Of a stretch of 53,688 bases of DNA, positions 42,157 through 50,563 are shown piece by piece. Position 1 is the first letter of the stretch. Each line of letters opens with the position of its first letter. A program made the translations under genes and the position numbers. Origin of the DNA: Paracraurococcus ruber. GTDB lineage: Bacteria; Pseudomonadota; Alphaproteobacteria; Acetobacterales; Acetobacteraceae. The notes under the pieces are model-generated. The model did no database searches. It had not been told where the DNA came from and saw only the letters and a list, made by a program, of their open reading frames with translations. Location of the stretch: assembly GCF_004353985.1 (NCBI RefSeq), contig NZ_SMOA01000016.1, forward strand, positions 1 through 53,688, in the 5' to 3' direction.

Positions 42157-42478
42157 GGCGGGTCGCGGCGCGGCGGACCGCCGCTCCGACACCGGCAGGC
42201 CAAACCGCGCTGGCGCCGCGCGGCGCGGCGTGACCGGCGCGACGCGTGTCCGCCCTGCAAGTTAAGGGCTAGCGAAGGCTTGCCCGGTCGACCGGAGGCG
42301 CAAGCCGCTGCCGGGCAGGTCACGGACGGGCGCGCAAGCCCGGACATGGGCATCCGCCCCGCAGGCATCCGTCCCGTAGGCACCAGCCTGGCGGGCGCGG
42401 CCCGTGGCCCGGGCGGATCGCCCGGGGCGGCCTCGGTCCGCGCCGCCGCGCGGGCCAGGCGTGGGGCGCCGCCGCGCC
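42157..42478. other. 322-nt intergenic stretch, no gene seen
   Basis: GC-rich sequence between the tiny basic-protein gene and the end of arfB. It holds a two-unit 15-bp tandem repeat (GGCATCCGCCCCGCA at 42349-42363 and GGCATCCGTCCCGTA at 42364-42378) and no credible coding frame on either strand. Confidence 0.4.
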
Positions 42479-42907
42479 CTAATCCCGTTCCGGCCGGCCG
42501 CGCAGCCGCTTCACGTCGCCCCGCTTCGCCTTGCCCTCCAGCCGCCGTTCCCGGGACCCCAGGGTCGGCCGGGTCGGCCGGCGCGGCGGCGGGGGCGGGA
42601 TCGCCGCCTCCCGGATCAGGGCCAGCAGGCGTTCGCGCGCATCCTCCCGGTTGCGGTCCTGCGTCCGGTGGCGCTGGGCGGTGATGACCAGCACCCCGTC
42701 CTTCGTCACCCGCCGGCCGCCGAGTCGCAGCAGCCTTTCCCGCACCGCCTCCGGCAGGCTGGGGCTGCGGGCGATGTCGAAGCGGAGCTGGACCGCCGTC
42801 TCCACCTTCTGGATGTTCTGCCCGCCGGCGCCGGAGGCGCGCAGGAACTCCTCGACCAGCTCGCTCTCCTCGAGGCTGATGCGCGGCGTGACCGCGATGC
42901 GGCTCAT
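42479..42907 (-). CDS. arfB: Alternative ribosome-rescue factor ArfB (YaeJ)
   Basis: The 142-residue protein has the release-factor GGQ motif (G28-G29-Q30, in SGAGGQNIQKVETAVQLRFD), which hydrolyses peptidyl-tRNA on stalled ribosomes. The C-terminal tail is Arg/Lys-rich (RRLEGKAKRGDVKRLRGRP), the part of ArfB that enters the empty mRNA channel. Length and tail fit ArfB rather than RF1 or RF2. The start overlaps the eutC stop (ATGA), so this housekeeping gene is translationally coupled to an ethanolamine-degradation operon. Confidence 0.93.
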   Translation of the reverse strand: MSRIAVTPRISLEESELVEEFLRASGAGGQNIQKVETAVQLRFDIARSPSLPEAVRERLLRLGGRRVTKDGVLVITAQRHRTQDRNREDARERLLALIREAAIPPPPPRRPTRPTLGSRERRLEGKAKRGDVKRLRGRPERD

Positions 42908-43719
42908 GCCGGCGGCAGCAGCGGGGCGGCCGGCTGCTCGTCCTTCAGCGCCACCCCGGTCTCGCCGAGCTGCAGCGCGGCGGCGGCCAGCCAGGCCAGC
43001 TTCTCCGCCGCCTGGGCCGGGGACAGGCCGCCGGGGCGGATGTTGGAGATGCAGTTGCGCTCGGCATCCGTCCGGCCGCGGCGGGGCGCATGGGTGAGGT
43101 AGAGGCCCAGCGAGTCGAGCGCCGTCAGCCCCGGCCGCTCGCCGATCAGCATCGCCACCAGCCCGGCGCCCATGGCGCCGCCGATCTCGTCGCCCAGGGC
43201 GACGCGGGCCTGGTCGGCGACGACGATGGGCGCCACCTCCAGCCCGGCCCGGCGCAGCAGGGGCAGGGCGGCGGCGATCACGGCGGGTGCCTGGGCCTGG
43301 ACGCCCGTGGCGCAGAGCCCGTCCGCGACGACGAAGAGGAAGGCGCCCGGCGCCGCCGGCAGGCGCACCAGGTCGTCCTCCCGCAGCCGGCGCCCGAGAT
43401 CCGGGCGCAGCAGGTAGCTGCGCCGGTCGGCTGCCCGGCTGGCGACGCGCACTACCGGCAGGCCGAGCGGCACCAGCGCCGTCCCGAGCGCGGCATGGTC
43501 CAGCGAGGAATGCACCGCATCACGCGCCCTGGCATGCGCTTCCTGGAAGTCGAGATGCGCCGCGGTGGGCAGCCCGTTGCCGGCGCGGCCGAGGGCCACG
43601 CGGGCGGCGGTGAAGCGCCGCAGGTCGGTCCAGCGGGCGGGGCGCCCCGCCTCCTCCGCCGGCGCGGCGCCGCCGCGGACCATCGCGCCCCCCGTCCCCG
43701 CTGCCGCCGCGTCCGTCAT
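42904..43719 (-). CDS. eutC: Ethanolamine ammonia-lyase small subunit EutC
   Basis: The 271-residue protein is the small subunit of adenosylcobalamin-dependent ethanolamine ammonia-lyase, which splits ethanolamine into acetaldehyde and ammonia. Family segments include ARVALGRAGNGLPTAAHLDFQ, FVVADGLCATGVQAQA and the C-terminal ERNCISNIRPGGLSPAQAAE. The ATG overlaps the eutB stop (ATGA). Confidence 0.94.
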   Translation of the reverse strand: MTDAAAAGTGGAMVRGGAAPAEEAGRPARWTDLRRFTAARVALGRAGNGLPTAAHLDFQEAHARARDAVHSSLDHAALGTALVPLGLPVVRVASRAADRRSYLLRPDLGRRLREDDLVRLPAAPGAFLFVVADGLCATGVQAQAPAVIAAALPLLRRAGLEVAPIVVADQARVALGDEIGGAMGAGLVAMLIGERPGLTALDSLGLYLTHAPRRGRTDAERNCISNIRPGGLSPAQAAEKLAWLAAAALQLGETGVALKDEQPAAPLLPPA

Positions 43720-45095
43720 GCCAGCCCCACCAGGGCCGGGGCGAGGCGCGCGGGAAGCTCGCCGCCATCGCGGCTGCCGGTCTCGATCCCCATGCGGTCC
43801 ATCCAGGCGGCGAATTCCGGCGCCGGCCGCTTGCCCAGCGCCGCGCGCAGGTACAGCCCGTCATGGAAGCTGGTGCTCTGGTAGGCCAGCATCACGTCAT
43901 CCGCCCCGGGCACGCCCATCACATAGGTCACGCCGGCGACGCCCAGCAGCGTCAGCAGCCCGTCCATGTCGTCCTGGTCGGCCTCGGCATGGTTGGTGTA
44001 GCAGACATCCACCCCCATCGGCAGGCCGAGCAGCTTGCCGCAGCAATGATCCTCCAGCCCCGCGCGGGTGATCTGCTTGCCGTCGAACAGGTATTCCGGG
44101 CCGATGAAGCCGACCACGCTGTTCACCAGCAGCGGCGAGAACTCGCGCGCCACGGCATAGGCCCGCGCTTCCACCGTCTGCTGGTCGCAGCCCTGATGCG
44201 CATCGGCCGACAGCGCGCTGCCCTGCCCGGTCTCGAAATACATGACGTTGTCGCCGATGGTCCCGCGGTGCAGGGACAGCGCGGCCTCCCGCGCCTCCTT
44301 AAGCAGCGCGAGGGAGACGCCGAAGCTGCGGTTCACCCCTTCCGTCCCGCCGATGGACTGGAACACCAGGTCGATGGGGGCGCCACGCTCGATCGCCAGC
44401 AGGCTGGTGGTGACATGCGCCAGCACGCAGGTCTGGGTGGGGATGGCGTAGCGGTCCCGCACCGCATCCAGCAGGCCGAGCAGGCGGATGGTGTTGTCCA
44501 GGTTGTCGGTCGCAGGGTTGACGCCGATGACGGCATCCCCCGCGCCCAGCAGCAGCCCGTCCAGGATGGCGGCGGCGACGCCGCGCGGGTCGTCCACCGG
44601 GTCGTTCGGCTGCAACCGGATGGACAGCGTGCCGGGCAGGCCGATGGTGTTGCGGAAGCGGGTGGTGACGCGGCATTTCGCGGCGATCGCCACCAGATCC
44701 TGCAGCCGGCAGATTTTTGTCAGTGCCGCCACCATCTCGGGCGTCAGGCCGGGGGCGAGGGCCGCCAGGGCTTCGGGCGTCGCGGCCTCGCCCAGCGCCC
44801 AATCGCGGAAGCCGCCGACCGTGAGGTGCGCCACGGGCGCGAAGGCGGCGGCATCATGCCGGTCCTGGATCAGCCGGGTGACCTCGTCCGCCTCGTAGGG
44901 GATCACCGCCTCCGCCAGGAAATGGCGCAGGGGCAGGTCGGCCAGGGCGCGCTGGGCCGCGACGCGCTCCTGCGCCGTCTCCGCCGCCACCCCGGCCAGC
45001 ACATCGCCCGAGCGCAGCGGCGTCGCCCGCGCCAGCAGGGTGCGCAGATCCGGGAAGACGTACCGGGTGCCGCCGACCGCATGCGTGAACGCCAT
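43716..45095 (-). CDS. eutB: Ethanolamine ammonia-lyase large subunit EutB
   Basis: The 459-residue TIM-barrel catalytic subunit binds the substrate and the adenosyl moiety of B12. Conserved stretches include RNTIGLPGTLSIRLQPNDPV, VIGVNPATDNLDNT, FETGQGSALSADAHQGCDQQ and LPMGVDVCYTNHAEADQDDM. Length is normal. No eutA reactivase, permease, aldehyde dehydrogenase or microcompartment gene is in the window, so this is the minimal eutBC arrangement found in many non-enteric proteobacteria. It is divergent from the TPP-decarboxylase operon, with 99 nt between the starts. Confidence 0.95.
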   Translation of the reverse strand: MAFTHAVGGTRYVFPDLRTLLARATPLRSGDVLAGVAAETAQERVAAQRALADLPLRHFLAEAVIPYEADEVTRLIQDRHDAAAFAPVAHLTVGGFRDWALGEAATPEALAALAPGLTPEMVAALTKICRLQDLVAIAAKCRVTTRFRNTIGLPGTLSIRLQPNDPVDDPRGVAAAILDGLLLGAGDAVIGVNPATDNLDNTIRLLGLLDAVRDRYAIPTQTCVLAHVTTSLLAIERGAPIDLVFQSIGGTEGVNRSFGVSLALLKEAREAALSLHRGTIGDNVMYFETGQGSALSADAHQGCDQQTVEARAYAVAREFSPLLVNSVVGFIGPEYLFDGKQITRAGLEDHCCGKLLGLPMGVDVCYTNHAEADQDDMDGLLTLLGVAGVTYVMGVPGADDVMLAYQSTSFHDGLYLRAALGKRPAPEFAAWMDRMGIETGSRDGGELPARLAPALVGLA

Positions 45096-45194
45096 GGCTG
45101 CCTCCTCTCGGCCCCGGGTCTAGCAAGCCCTGGGCCGGTCTTGCCAGCGCCGGGCCGGCGCGGGATGGTGCGGGCCAGCATTCGGGGGAAACGC

Positions 45195-45725
45195 ATGCAG
45201 CCCGCCCAGCCGGCCGAGGACTGGCCGGACCAGATCTATGCCCTGCTGAAGGAACACGGCATCCGCCAGGTCGCCCTGGTGCCGGATGCCGGGCATTCCC
45301 GCCTGATCAAGCGCTGCCTGGCCGACAACGACATGCAGGTGGTGACCCTGACCACGGAGGAGGAGGGCATCGGCATGCTCTTCGGCGCCTGGCTGGGCGG
45401 CGAGAAAGGCGTGCTGCTGATGCAGAGCAGCGGCGTCGGCAACTGCATCAACATGCTGTCGGTGCCGATCGCGCACCGCACGCCCTGCCCGATGATCGTG
45501 ACCATGCGCGGCGACTATGGCGAGTTCAACCCCTTCCAGGTGCCGATGGGCAATGCCACCCAGGCGGTGCTGGAAGCCATGGGCACGCTGGTGAAGCGCG
45601 CCGACACGCCGGAGGATGTGGCGCCGACCGTCAACGCGACGCTCCGCATGGCCTTCAACACCTACCGCCCGACCGCGACGCTGATCGGCCAGCGCGTCAT
45701 CGGCGCCAAGACCTTTGGCAAGTGA
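45195..45725 (+). CDS. TPP-dependent decarboxylase alpha subunit, sulfopyruvate decarboxylase-like
   Basis: The 176-residue protein is the pyrimidine-binding half of a two-subunit thiamine-diphosphate decarboxylase. It has the activating Glu region TTEEEGIGM (residues 53-61), QSSGVGNCINMLS and MRGDYGEFNPFQ, the pattern of ComD / phosphonopyruvate decarboxylase-type alpha subunits. With its partner downstream it would decarboxylate a 2-oxoacid such as sulfopyruvate or phosphonopyruvate; which one cannot be read from sequence. The ATG at 45195 follows GGGGGAAACGC. It starts an operon of five rightward genes. Confidence 0.85.
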   Translation: MQPAQPAEDWPDQIYALLKEHGIRQVALVPDAGHSRLIKRCLADNDMQVVTLTTEEEGIGMLFGAWLGGEKGVLLMQSSGVGNCINMLSVPIAHRTPCPMIVTMRGDYGEFNPFQVPMGNATQAVLEAMGTLVKRADTPEDVAPTVNATLRMAFNTYRPTATLIGQRVIGAKTFGK

Positions 45726-45744
45726 GGGGCGGGGAGTGACCGCG

Positions 45745-46350
45745 ATGATCGAGACGGGGGCGAGCGGCAAGCTGGCGCGGCGGTCCGTGGTGCAGGCGCT
45801 GCTGCAGGACCGCGGGGACCTGCTGGTGATCGGCGGGCTGGGCGCGCCGGCCTGGGACATCACCGCGGCGGGGGATGACCCGCGCAACCTGCCGCTCTGG
45901 GGCGGCATGGGCGGCGCCGCCGTCATGGGCCTGGGCCTCGCCCTGGCGCAGCCGACCCGGCCGGTGCTGGTCATCACCGGCGATGGCGAGATGCTGATGG
46001 GCGTGGGGTCGCTGGCGACCATCGCCACCAAGCAGCCGCGCAACCTGTCCATCCTGGTGCTGGACAACGAGCACTACGGCGAGACCGGCATGCAGGAGAC
46101 GGCGACGCGCCACGGCGTGGACCTGGCCGGCATGGCGAAGGCCGCCGGCATCGCCGACAGCCGCCGCGTGACGACGGCGGAGGAGGTGCTGGCGCTCCGC
46201 GCCGCCATCCGCGCCGGCGCCGGGCCGCTCTTTGCCCAGATCAAGGTGGACGAGAAATCCGAGCCGCTGGCCCTGCCGCCGCGCGAAGCCAGCATCCTGC
46301 AGGCGCGGATGCGGGAGGCGATCCTGGGCCCGGCGGCGCATCTGCAATGA
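45745..46350 (+). CDS. TPP-dependent decarboxylase beta subunit, sulfopyruvate decarboxylase-like
   Basis: The 201-residue protein is the diphosphate-binding half of the same enzyme. It carries the TPP motif GDG (residues 79-81) followed by N108, at the usual spacing, the GGLGAPAWD N-terminal block and LWGGMGGAAVMGLGLALA. It follows the alpha subunit by 19 nt. The ATG at 45745 has GGGGAG about 8 nt upstream; an in-frame GTG at 45736 is an alternative. Such split enzymes include ComDE (sulfopyruvate to sulfoacetaldehyde). Confidence 0.85.
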   Translation: MIETGASGKLARRSVVQALLQDRGDLLVIGGLGAPAWDITAAGDDPRNLPLWGGMGGAAVMGLGLALAQPTRPVLVITGDGEMLMGVGSLATIATKQPRNLSILVLDNEHYGETGMQETATRHGVDLAGMAKAAGIADSRRVTTAEEVLALRAAIRAGAGPLFAQIKVDEKSEPLALPPREASILQARMREAILGPAAHLQ

Positions 46351-46357
46351 ACCAGGG

Positions 46358-46376
46358 CGGATGGCCTGCCCATCCG
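46358..46376 (+). other. Hairpin between the decarboxylase genes and the Bug receptor gene
   Basis: Arms CGGATGG (46358-46364) and CCATCCG (46370-46376) form a perfect 7-bp stem with a 5-nt loop, 7 nt after the beta-subunit stop. It could attenuate or process the transcript before the downstream receptor gene. No T-run follows. Confidence 0.35.
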
Positions 46377-46495
46377 ACCACGCGAACCGCTTCGGGTCGT
46401 TGATTCCAGGGCGGGTTCACGCGGCGCGGCGCGGCGTCCAGGCCGCGCCGCGGTCCGCCCTGGCGCTGGCCGGCAGGCAGGGGAGGGAGGAAGGC

Positions 46496-47470
46496 ATGCG
46501 GCGTCGCCTTTTGCTCGGCTCGGCCGACCTGCTGCTGGCGCGCGGTGCCGCCGCGCAGGGGGCCGCCGGCGCCTGGGCGCCGGACCGGCCGGTGCGCCTG
46601 CTGGTCGGCTTCGCCGCCGGCGGCAGTTCGGATGTCACCGCCCGGCTGGTGGCGCAGGCGATGAGCGAGCGCCTGGGCCAGCCGGTGCTGGTGGAGAACC
46701 GCCCGGGCGCCGCCGGCAACATCGCGGCCGAGGCGGTGGCGCGGGCGGCGCCGGATGGCCACACGCTGCTGTTCGGCGTGAGCAGCACGCTGGCGGCCAA
46801 TCGCTGGCTCTATCGCACGCTGCCCTTCGACACGCTGCGCGACTTCGCGCCGCTGTCGCAGGTTTCCGTCATCCCGAACCTGATCGTGGTGAACCCGCAA
46901 CTGCCGGTGCGCAGCATCCCGGAGCTGATCGCCTATGCCAAGGCGAATCCCGGCCGGCTGAATTACGGCAGCGCCGGCGCCGGCACATCCCTGCACATGG
47001 CCTCCGCCAGCTTCGCGGCGCGGGCTGGCCTCGAGATGGTGCATGTGCCCTACCGGGGCGGCGCGCCGGCCGCCACAGACCTGATCGCCGGCAAGATCCA
47101 GATGATCGCCTCCCCCATGGTGGAGGTGGTCGGCGCGGTGCAGGCCGGGCAGTTGCGGGCGCTGGCCGTCACCACCGCCCGCCGATCGCCCTTGTTGCCG
47201 GAGGTGCCGACGGTGGCGGAGACGCTGCCGGGCTTCGAGATCCCGCTCTGGAACGGCATCCTGGCCCCCGCCGCCACGCCGCCGGCCGCCGTCGCGCGCC
47301 TGTCGGCCGAGATCGGGGCCGCGCTGCGGACCGAGGAGCTGCGCCGCCGCCTGCTGGAGCAGGGAAGCGAGCCGGCCCCGAGCACGCCCGAGCAATTCGC
47401 CGACTTCATCCGCGCCGAGATCCCGCGCTGGGCGGAGATCGTCCGCCTGTCCGGCGCCACCGCCGACTAG
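46496..47470 (+). CDS. Bug-family solute receptor (TctC-like)
   Basis: The 324-residue protein has a signal peptide (MRRRLLLGSADLLLARGAAA). The Bug fold begins APDRPVRLLVGFAAGGSSDV and continues with PGAAGNIAAEAVARAAPDGH, YGSAGAGTSLHMA and VPYRGGAPAATDLIAGK. It is a periplasmic binding protein for a carboxylated or similar anionic substrate. Its place between a 2-oxoacid decarboxylase and a 2-hydroxyacid dehydrogenase suggests that it captures the pathway's substrate. No TctAB membrane genes are present. The ATG follows GGGAGGGAGGAAGGC. Confidence 0.9.
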   Translation: MRRRLLLGSADLLLARGAAAQGAAGAWAPDRPVRLLVGFAAGGSSDVTARLVAQAMSERLGQPVLVENRPGAAGNIAAEAVARAAPDGHTLLFGVSSTLAANRWLYRTLPFDTLRDFAPLSQVSVIPNLIVVNPQLPVRSIPELIAYAKANPGRLNYGSAGAGTSLHMASASFAARAGLEMVHVPYRGGAPAATDLIAGKIQMIASPMVEVVGAVQAGQLRALAVTTARRSPLLPEVPTVAETLPGFEIPLWNGILAPAATPPAAVARLSAEIGAALRTEELRRRLLEQGSEPAPSTPEQFADFIRAEIPRWAEIVRLSGATAD

Positions 47471-47487
47471 ATCAAGGGAATACCAGG

Positions 47488-48462
47488 ATGCCGCATGTCA
47501 TCTGCCTGCGCTCGGTCCATGAGGAAGCGCTGGCCAAGCTGCGGAACGCCCCGGGCGTGACGCTGGAGGTGCTGGACCCGGTGAATGCGGAGACCATCGC
47601 CCGCGCCATGCCCAAGGCCGATGCGATCATCGTCCGCGCCACCCGGATCGACCGCGACTTCCTGCAGCATGCGCCGAACCTCCGCATCGTCGCCCGCCAC
47701 GGGGTCGGCTACGATGCGGTGGATGTGGAGGCGCTGACCGAGCGCGGCATCCCGCTGACCGTGACGCCGGACGCCAATGCGGTGAGCGTCGCCGAGCATG
47801 CGATGATGCTGATGCTGAACATCGCCCGCGGCACCGCGGCCTACGACGCCAAGGTGCGCAAGCTGGAATGGATCAACCCGCCGGTGCCGCAGACCTTCGA
47901 CCTGGCCGGGCGCACCGTGCTGGTGATGGGCTTCGGCCGGATCGGCGGGCGCGTGGCCCGGCTGTGCGCCGCCTTCGGGATGAATGTCCAGGTGCGCGAT
48001 CCCTTCGTCCCGCAGAACACCATCAAGGGCGCCGGCTTCACGCCGGTGAAGGACCTGCACGCGGCACTGGCGGCGGCGGATGTCGTCACCATCCACCTGC
48101 CCAGCAACAAGGACACGCGCGGCTTCGTCAATGGCGAATTCATCGCCGCCATGAAGCCCGGCGGCGTGCTGATCAACACCGCCCGCGGCACGCTGGTGGA
48201 GGAGAAGCCGCTGGCCGCCGCGCTGGCCTCCGGCCATCTCGCCGCGGCGGGGCTGGACGTGTTCTGGGAGGAGCCGGCGCGGGCCGACAACCCGCTGCTC
48301 GGCCTGCCGAACGTGGTGCTGACGCCGCATTCGGCGGCGGCGACCGAACAATCCTTCCGGCGCATGGGCCTGTCCTGCGCCGACAGCATCCTGGCCTGCT
48401 TCGAGAACCGCCTGGACGAGGACGTGGTCATCAACAAGGAGGTGCTGCGCGGCAACGCGTAG
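47488..48462 (+). CDS. D-isomer-specific 2-hydroxyacid dehydrogenase
   Basis: The 324-residue NAD-dependent enzyme has the Rossmann motif GFGRIGG (residues 148-154) and the catalytic triad of the family: R233 (NTARGTL), E262 (VFWEEP) and H281 (LTPHSAA). It oxidises a 2-hydroxyacid to the 2-oxoacid or the reverse. (S)-sulfolactate dehydrogenase SlcC belongs to this family, as do phosphoglycerate and hydroxypyruvate enzymes. It starts 17 nt after the Bug receptor and upstream of the PrpD gene, so one pathway is likely. Confidence 0.88.
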   Translation: MPHVICLRSVHEEALAKLRNAPGVTLEVLDPVNAETIARAMPKADAIIVRATRIDRDFLQHAPNLRIVARHGVGYDAVDVEALTERGIPLTVTPDANAVSVAEHAMMLMLNIARGTAAYDAKVRKLEWINPPVPQTFDLAGRTVLVMGFGRIGGRVARLCAAFGMNVQVRDPFVPQNTIKGAGFTPVKDLHAALAAADVVTIHLPSNKDTRGFVNGEFIAAMKPGGVLINTARGTLVEEKPLAAALASGHLAAAGLDVFWEEPARADNPLLGLPNVVLTPHSAAATEQSFRRMGLSCADSILACFENRLDEDVVINKEVLRGNA

Positions 48463-48472
48463 CGATCACCAC

Positions 48473-49837
48473 ATGGTGGACAACCCGCTTCTGACCCTGG
48501 CCGAGCACGCGGCATCCTGGCGGACGCGGCCGCTGCCGCCCGATGTCGCGCATCATGCGCGTCGCGCGCTGATCGACTGGTTCGCGGCGCTGCTGCCCGG
48601 CCTGTCGAAGCCGCCCGCCACCCTGCTGGCGGCCGCAATGGCGGCGGAGCGCGGGCCGGGCCGGTCCATCTGCTACGTGGATGGCCGGCCCGGCCCCCTG
48701 CGCCACGCCGCGCTGCTGAACGCGACCGCCAGCCACACGGTGGAGTTCGACGACATCTTCCGGGACGCCGGCTACCATCCGGGCTGCCCGACCATCGCGC
48801 CGGCGCTGGCCGCCGTGCAGCAGCAGGGCGGCACGATGGACGACCTGCTGCGGGCCATCGTGGCCGGCTACGAGGTTTCCTGCCGCATCGGCATGGCGGT
48901 GCAGCCCAGCCACTACAGGAACTGGCACACCACCGGCACGGTCGGCACGTTCGGCGCGGCGGTGGCGACCGCGGTGGCGCTCGGCTGCGATTCGGAAAAG
49001 ATCGCGCATGCGATCGCCACCGCCGCCACCTTCGCCGGCGGCCTGCAGCAGGCCTTCCTGTCCGACAGCATGTCGAAGCCGCTGCATCCCGGCCATGCCG
49101 CGGATGCCGGCGCGCTGGCGGCCATCGGCGCTGCGGCGGGGGTGACCGGCGCGCTGGACGCGCTGCATGGACCGAAGGGCTTCGCCGCCGCCACCAGCGA
49201 GGACACCGGCAAGTGGGACAAGGCGCTGGCCGATCTCGGCCGCCGCGTCTGCATCACCGAGATGACCTTCAAGAACCATGGCTGCTGCGGCCATATCTTC
49301 GCCGCGCTGGATGCGGTGCGCGACCTGCAGCGGGAGAATGGCTTCACCGCCGGCGACGTCGCGCGGATCCATGTCGGCGGCTATGGCCCGACCAAGAGCA
49401 TCTGCGACCGCCCGAGCATCACGACCGAGCAGGAAGCGCGCTTCTCCGTCCAGTTCACCATGGGGGCCCTGCTGGTGCTGGGCGGCGTGCGCATCGCCGC
49501 CTTCTCGCCGGAGAACCTGGCGAATCCCGCCATCCGCGCGGTGATGCCGAAGGTGACGGTGGAGCTGGACCCGGAACTGGCCGATGCCTATCCGGCGAAG
49601 CGCGCCGCCAAGGTCCGGGTGGAGCTGGCGGATGGCAGGCGGCTCGACCGCTACCAGCCGACGCGGAAGGGCGACCCGGATGCGCCGCTGTCGGATGCCG
49701 AGCTGTCGGAGAAATTCCGCGAGCTCTGCGACCCGGTGATCGGCGCCGAGGCGTCGGCGGGCCTGCTGGCGGCGCTGTGGCAGGGCGATGCGGTGCCGGG
49801 CCAGCTGCCCAGCCCGCTGCGCGCCGCGGCGGAATAG
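48473..49837 (+). CDS. MmgE/PrpD-family protein
   Basis: The 454-residue protein belongs to the family of 2-methylcitrate dehydratase, cis-aconitate decarboxylase and related lyases. It shows ALIDWFAALLPG near the N-terminus, HTVEFDD, HPGCPTIAPALA, the HTTGTVGTFGAAVA block and KNHGCCGHIF. Many members in environmental proteobacteria have unknown dehydratase, epimerase or isomerase functions on carboxylates. It is the last gene of the decarboxylase-Bug-dehydrogenase operon, starting 10 nt after the dehydrogenase stop. No prpB or prpC is present, so a methylcitrate cycle is unlikely. Confidence 0.87.
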   Translation: MVDNPLLTLAEHAASWRTRPLPPDVAHHARRALIDWFAALLPGLSKPPATLLAAAMAAERGPGRSICYVDGRPGPLRHAALLNATASHTVEFDDIFRDAGYHPGCPTIAPALAAVQQQGGTMDDLLRAIVAGYEVSCRIGMAVQPSHYRNWHTTGTVGTFGAAVATAVALGCDSEKIAHAIATAATFAGGLQQAFLSDSMSKPLHPGHAADAGALAAIGAAAGVTGALDALHGPKGFAAATSEDTGKWDKALADLGRRVCITEMTFKNHGCCGHIFAALDAVRDLQRENGFTAGDVARIHVGGYGPTKSICDRPSITTEQEARFSVQFTMGALLVLGGVRIAAFSPENLANPAIRAVMPKVTVELDPELADAYPAKRAAKVRVELADGRRLDRYQPTRKGDPDAPLSDAELSEKFRELCDPVIGAEASAGLLAALWQGDAVPGQLPSPLRAAAE

Positions 49838-49838
49838 C

Positions 49839-49861
49839 CGCCGGCCCGGGGCGGGCCGGCG
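49839..49861. terminator. Perfect hairpin between convergent PrpD and lysozyme genes
   Basis: Arms CGCCGGCCCG (49839-49848) and CGGGCCGGCG (49852-49861) pair over 10 bp with a GGG loop, filling almost exactly the 24-nt gap between the two stop codons. It is a good candidate for a bidirectional terminator despite the lack of a T-run. Confidence 0.55.
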
Positions 49862-50425
49862 TCAGAAGGCCGGCCAGTCGTCCAGCGAGTCGATCTCGGC
49901 CCAGCCGCGGGCGCAGGCCTTCGCGGGCGGCAGGCCGCGGAAGATCGCCGCTTCCGCCCAGCGGCGCCGCAGCAGGCCGAGCAGCGGCTTGTCGCCCTGC
50001 TTGATCCATTTGCGCATCTCGCCGGGCACCGCGGCGAGGTCACCGGCATTCAGCCGCTTGAGCAGGGTGGACCCCGCCAGGGCGTCGCCGCCGAGATTGT
50101 AGGTCCAGGAGATCAGCGCGGCCGCCTGGCACAGCGACAGCGGCGGCCTGACCAGCCGGGCGACATCCTGCGCGGCGCCCGCCATGTCGCGCAGCAGCAG
50201 GCTTTCCGCCTCGGCCTCGGTCACCGGTGGCGTCAGCGGCGAGATCGGCCTGCCCTTGGCGTCGCGGGTGGTGCCATAGCCGATCGTCCAGGTGCCGCCG
50301 GCCTGCGCGCCGTTGTCGTCATAGGGCGTTGCGGAGAAGCCTTCGATCCGCTGGAGCACGGCGGTCGCGGCATGCGGCACGCTTCGGCGGTCCCAGGTCG
50401 CGGCAAGGTCCTCGGTCTCCGACAT
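49862..50425 (-). CDS. GH24 (T4-type) lysozyme / endolysin-like muramidase
   Basis: The 187-residue protein has the GH24 core with the catalytic Glu (E28 in LQRIEGFSATPYDDNG) followed by WTIGYGTT. The segment between the Asp pair and TIGYG is a few residues longer than in classical members. The C-terminal block QAAALISWTYNLGGDALAGSTLLKRLN is the typical FNxGxxxxxxSTLL-like segment. It would cleave peptidoglycan. There is no signal peptide, as in phage endolysins that rely on a holin, but no holin, spanin or other phage gene is near. It may be a domesticated or stand-alone muramidase. Confidence 0.88.
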   Translation of the reverse strand: MSETEDLAATWDRRSVPHAATAVLQRIEGFSATPYDDNGAQAGGTWTIGYGTTRDAKGRPISPLTPPVTEAEAESLLLRDMAGAAQDVARLVRPPLSLCQAAALISWTYNLGGDALAGSTLLKRLNAGDLAAVPGEMRKWIKQGDKPLLGLLRRRWAEAAIFRGLPPAKACARGWAEIDSLDDWPAF

Positions 50426-50563
50426 GGCTGGCCCCCTGTCCGGCAGGACAGGAAGGCTAGCAGCAACGCATCGGGCCGCAATGAAATTGACGCGTCTGGG
50501 TTGTGCGCTGCCGCACTGCGTCGCGCACCGGGTTGGTGCCGCGGCGCGTGCGGCCCGTCCGGG

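Noticed and set aside
42349-42378. Two-unit 15-bp tandem repeat
   Set aside because: Only two imperfect units in GC-rich intergenic DNA; no evidence of function or expansion.
49862-50425. Lysozyme gene considered as evidence of a prophage
   Set aside because: No holin, spanin, capsid, integrase or attachment repeat in the window.
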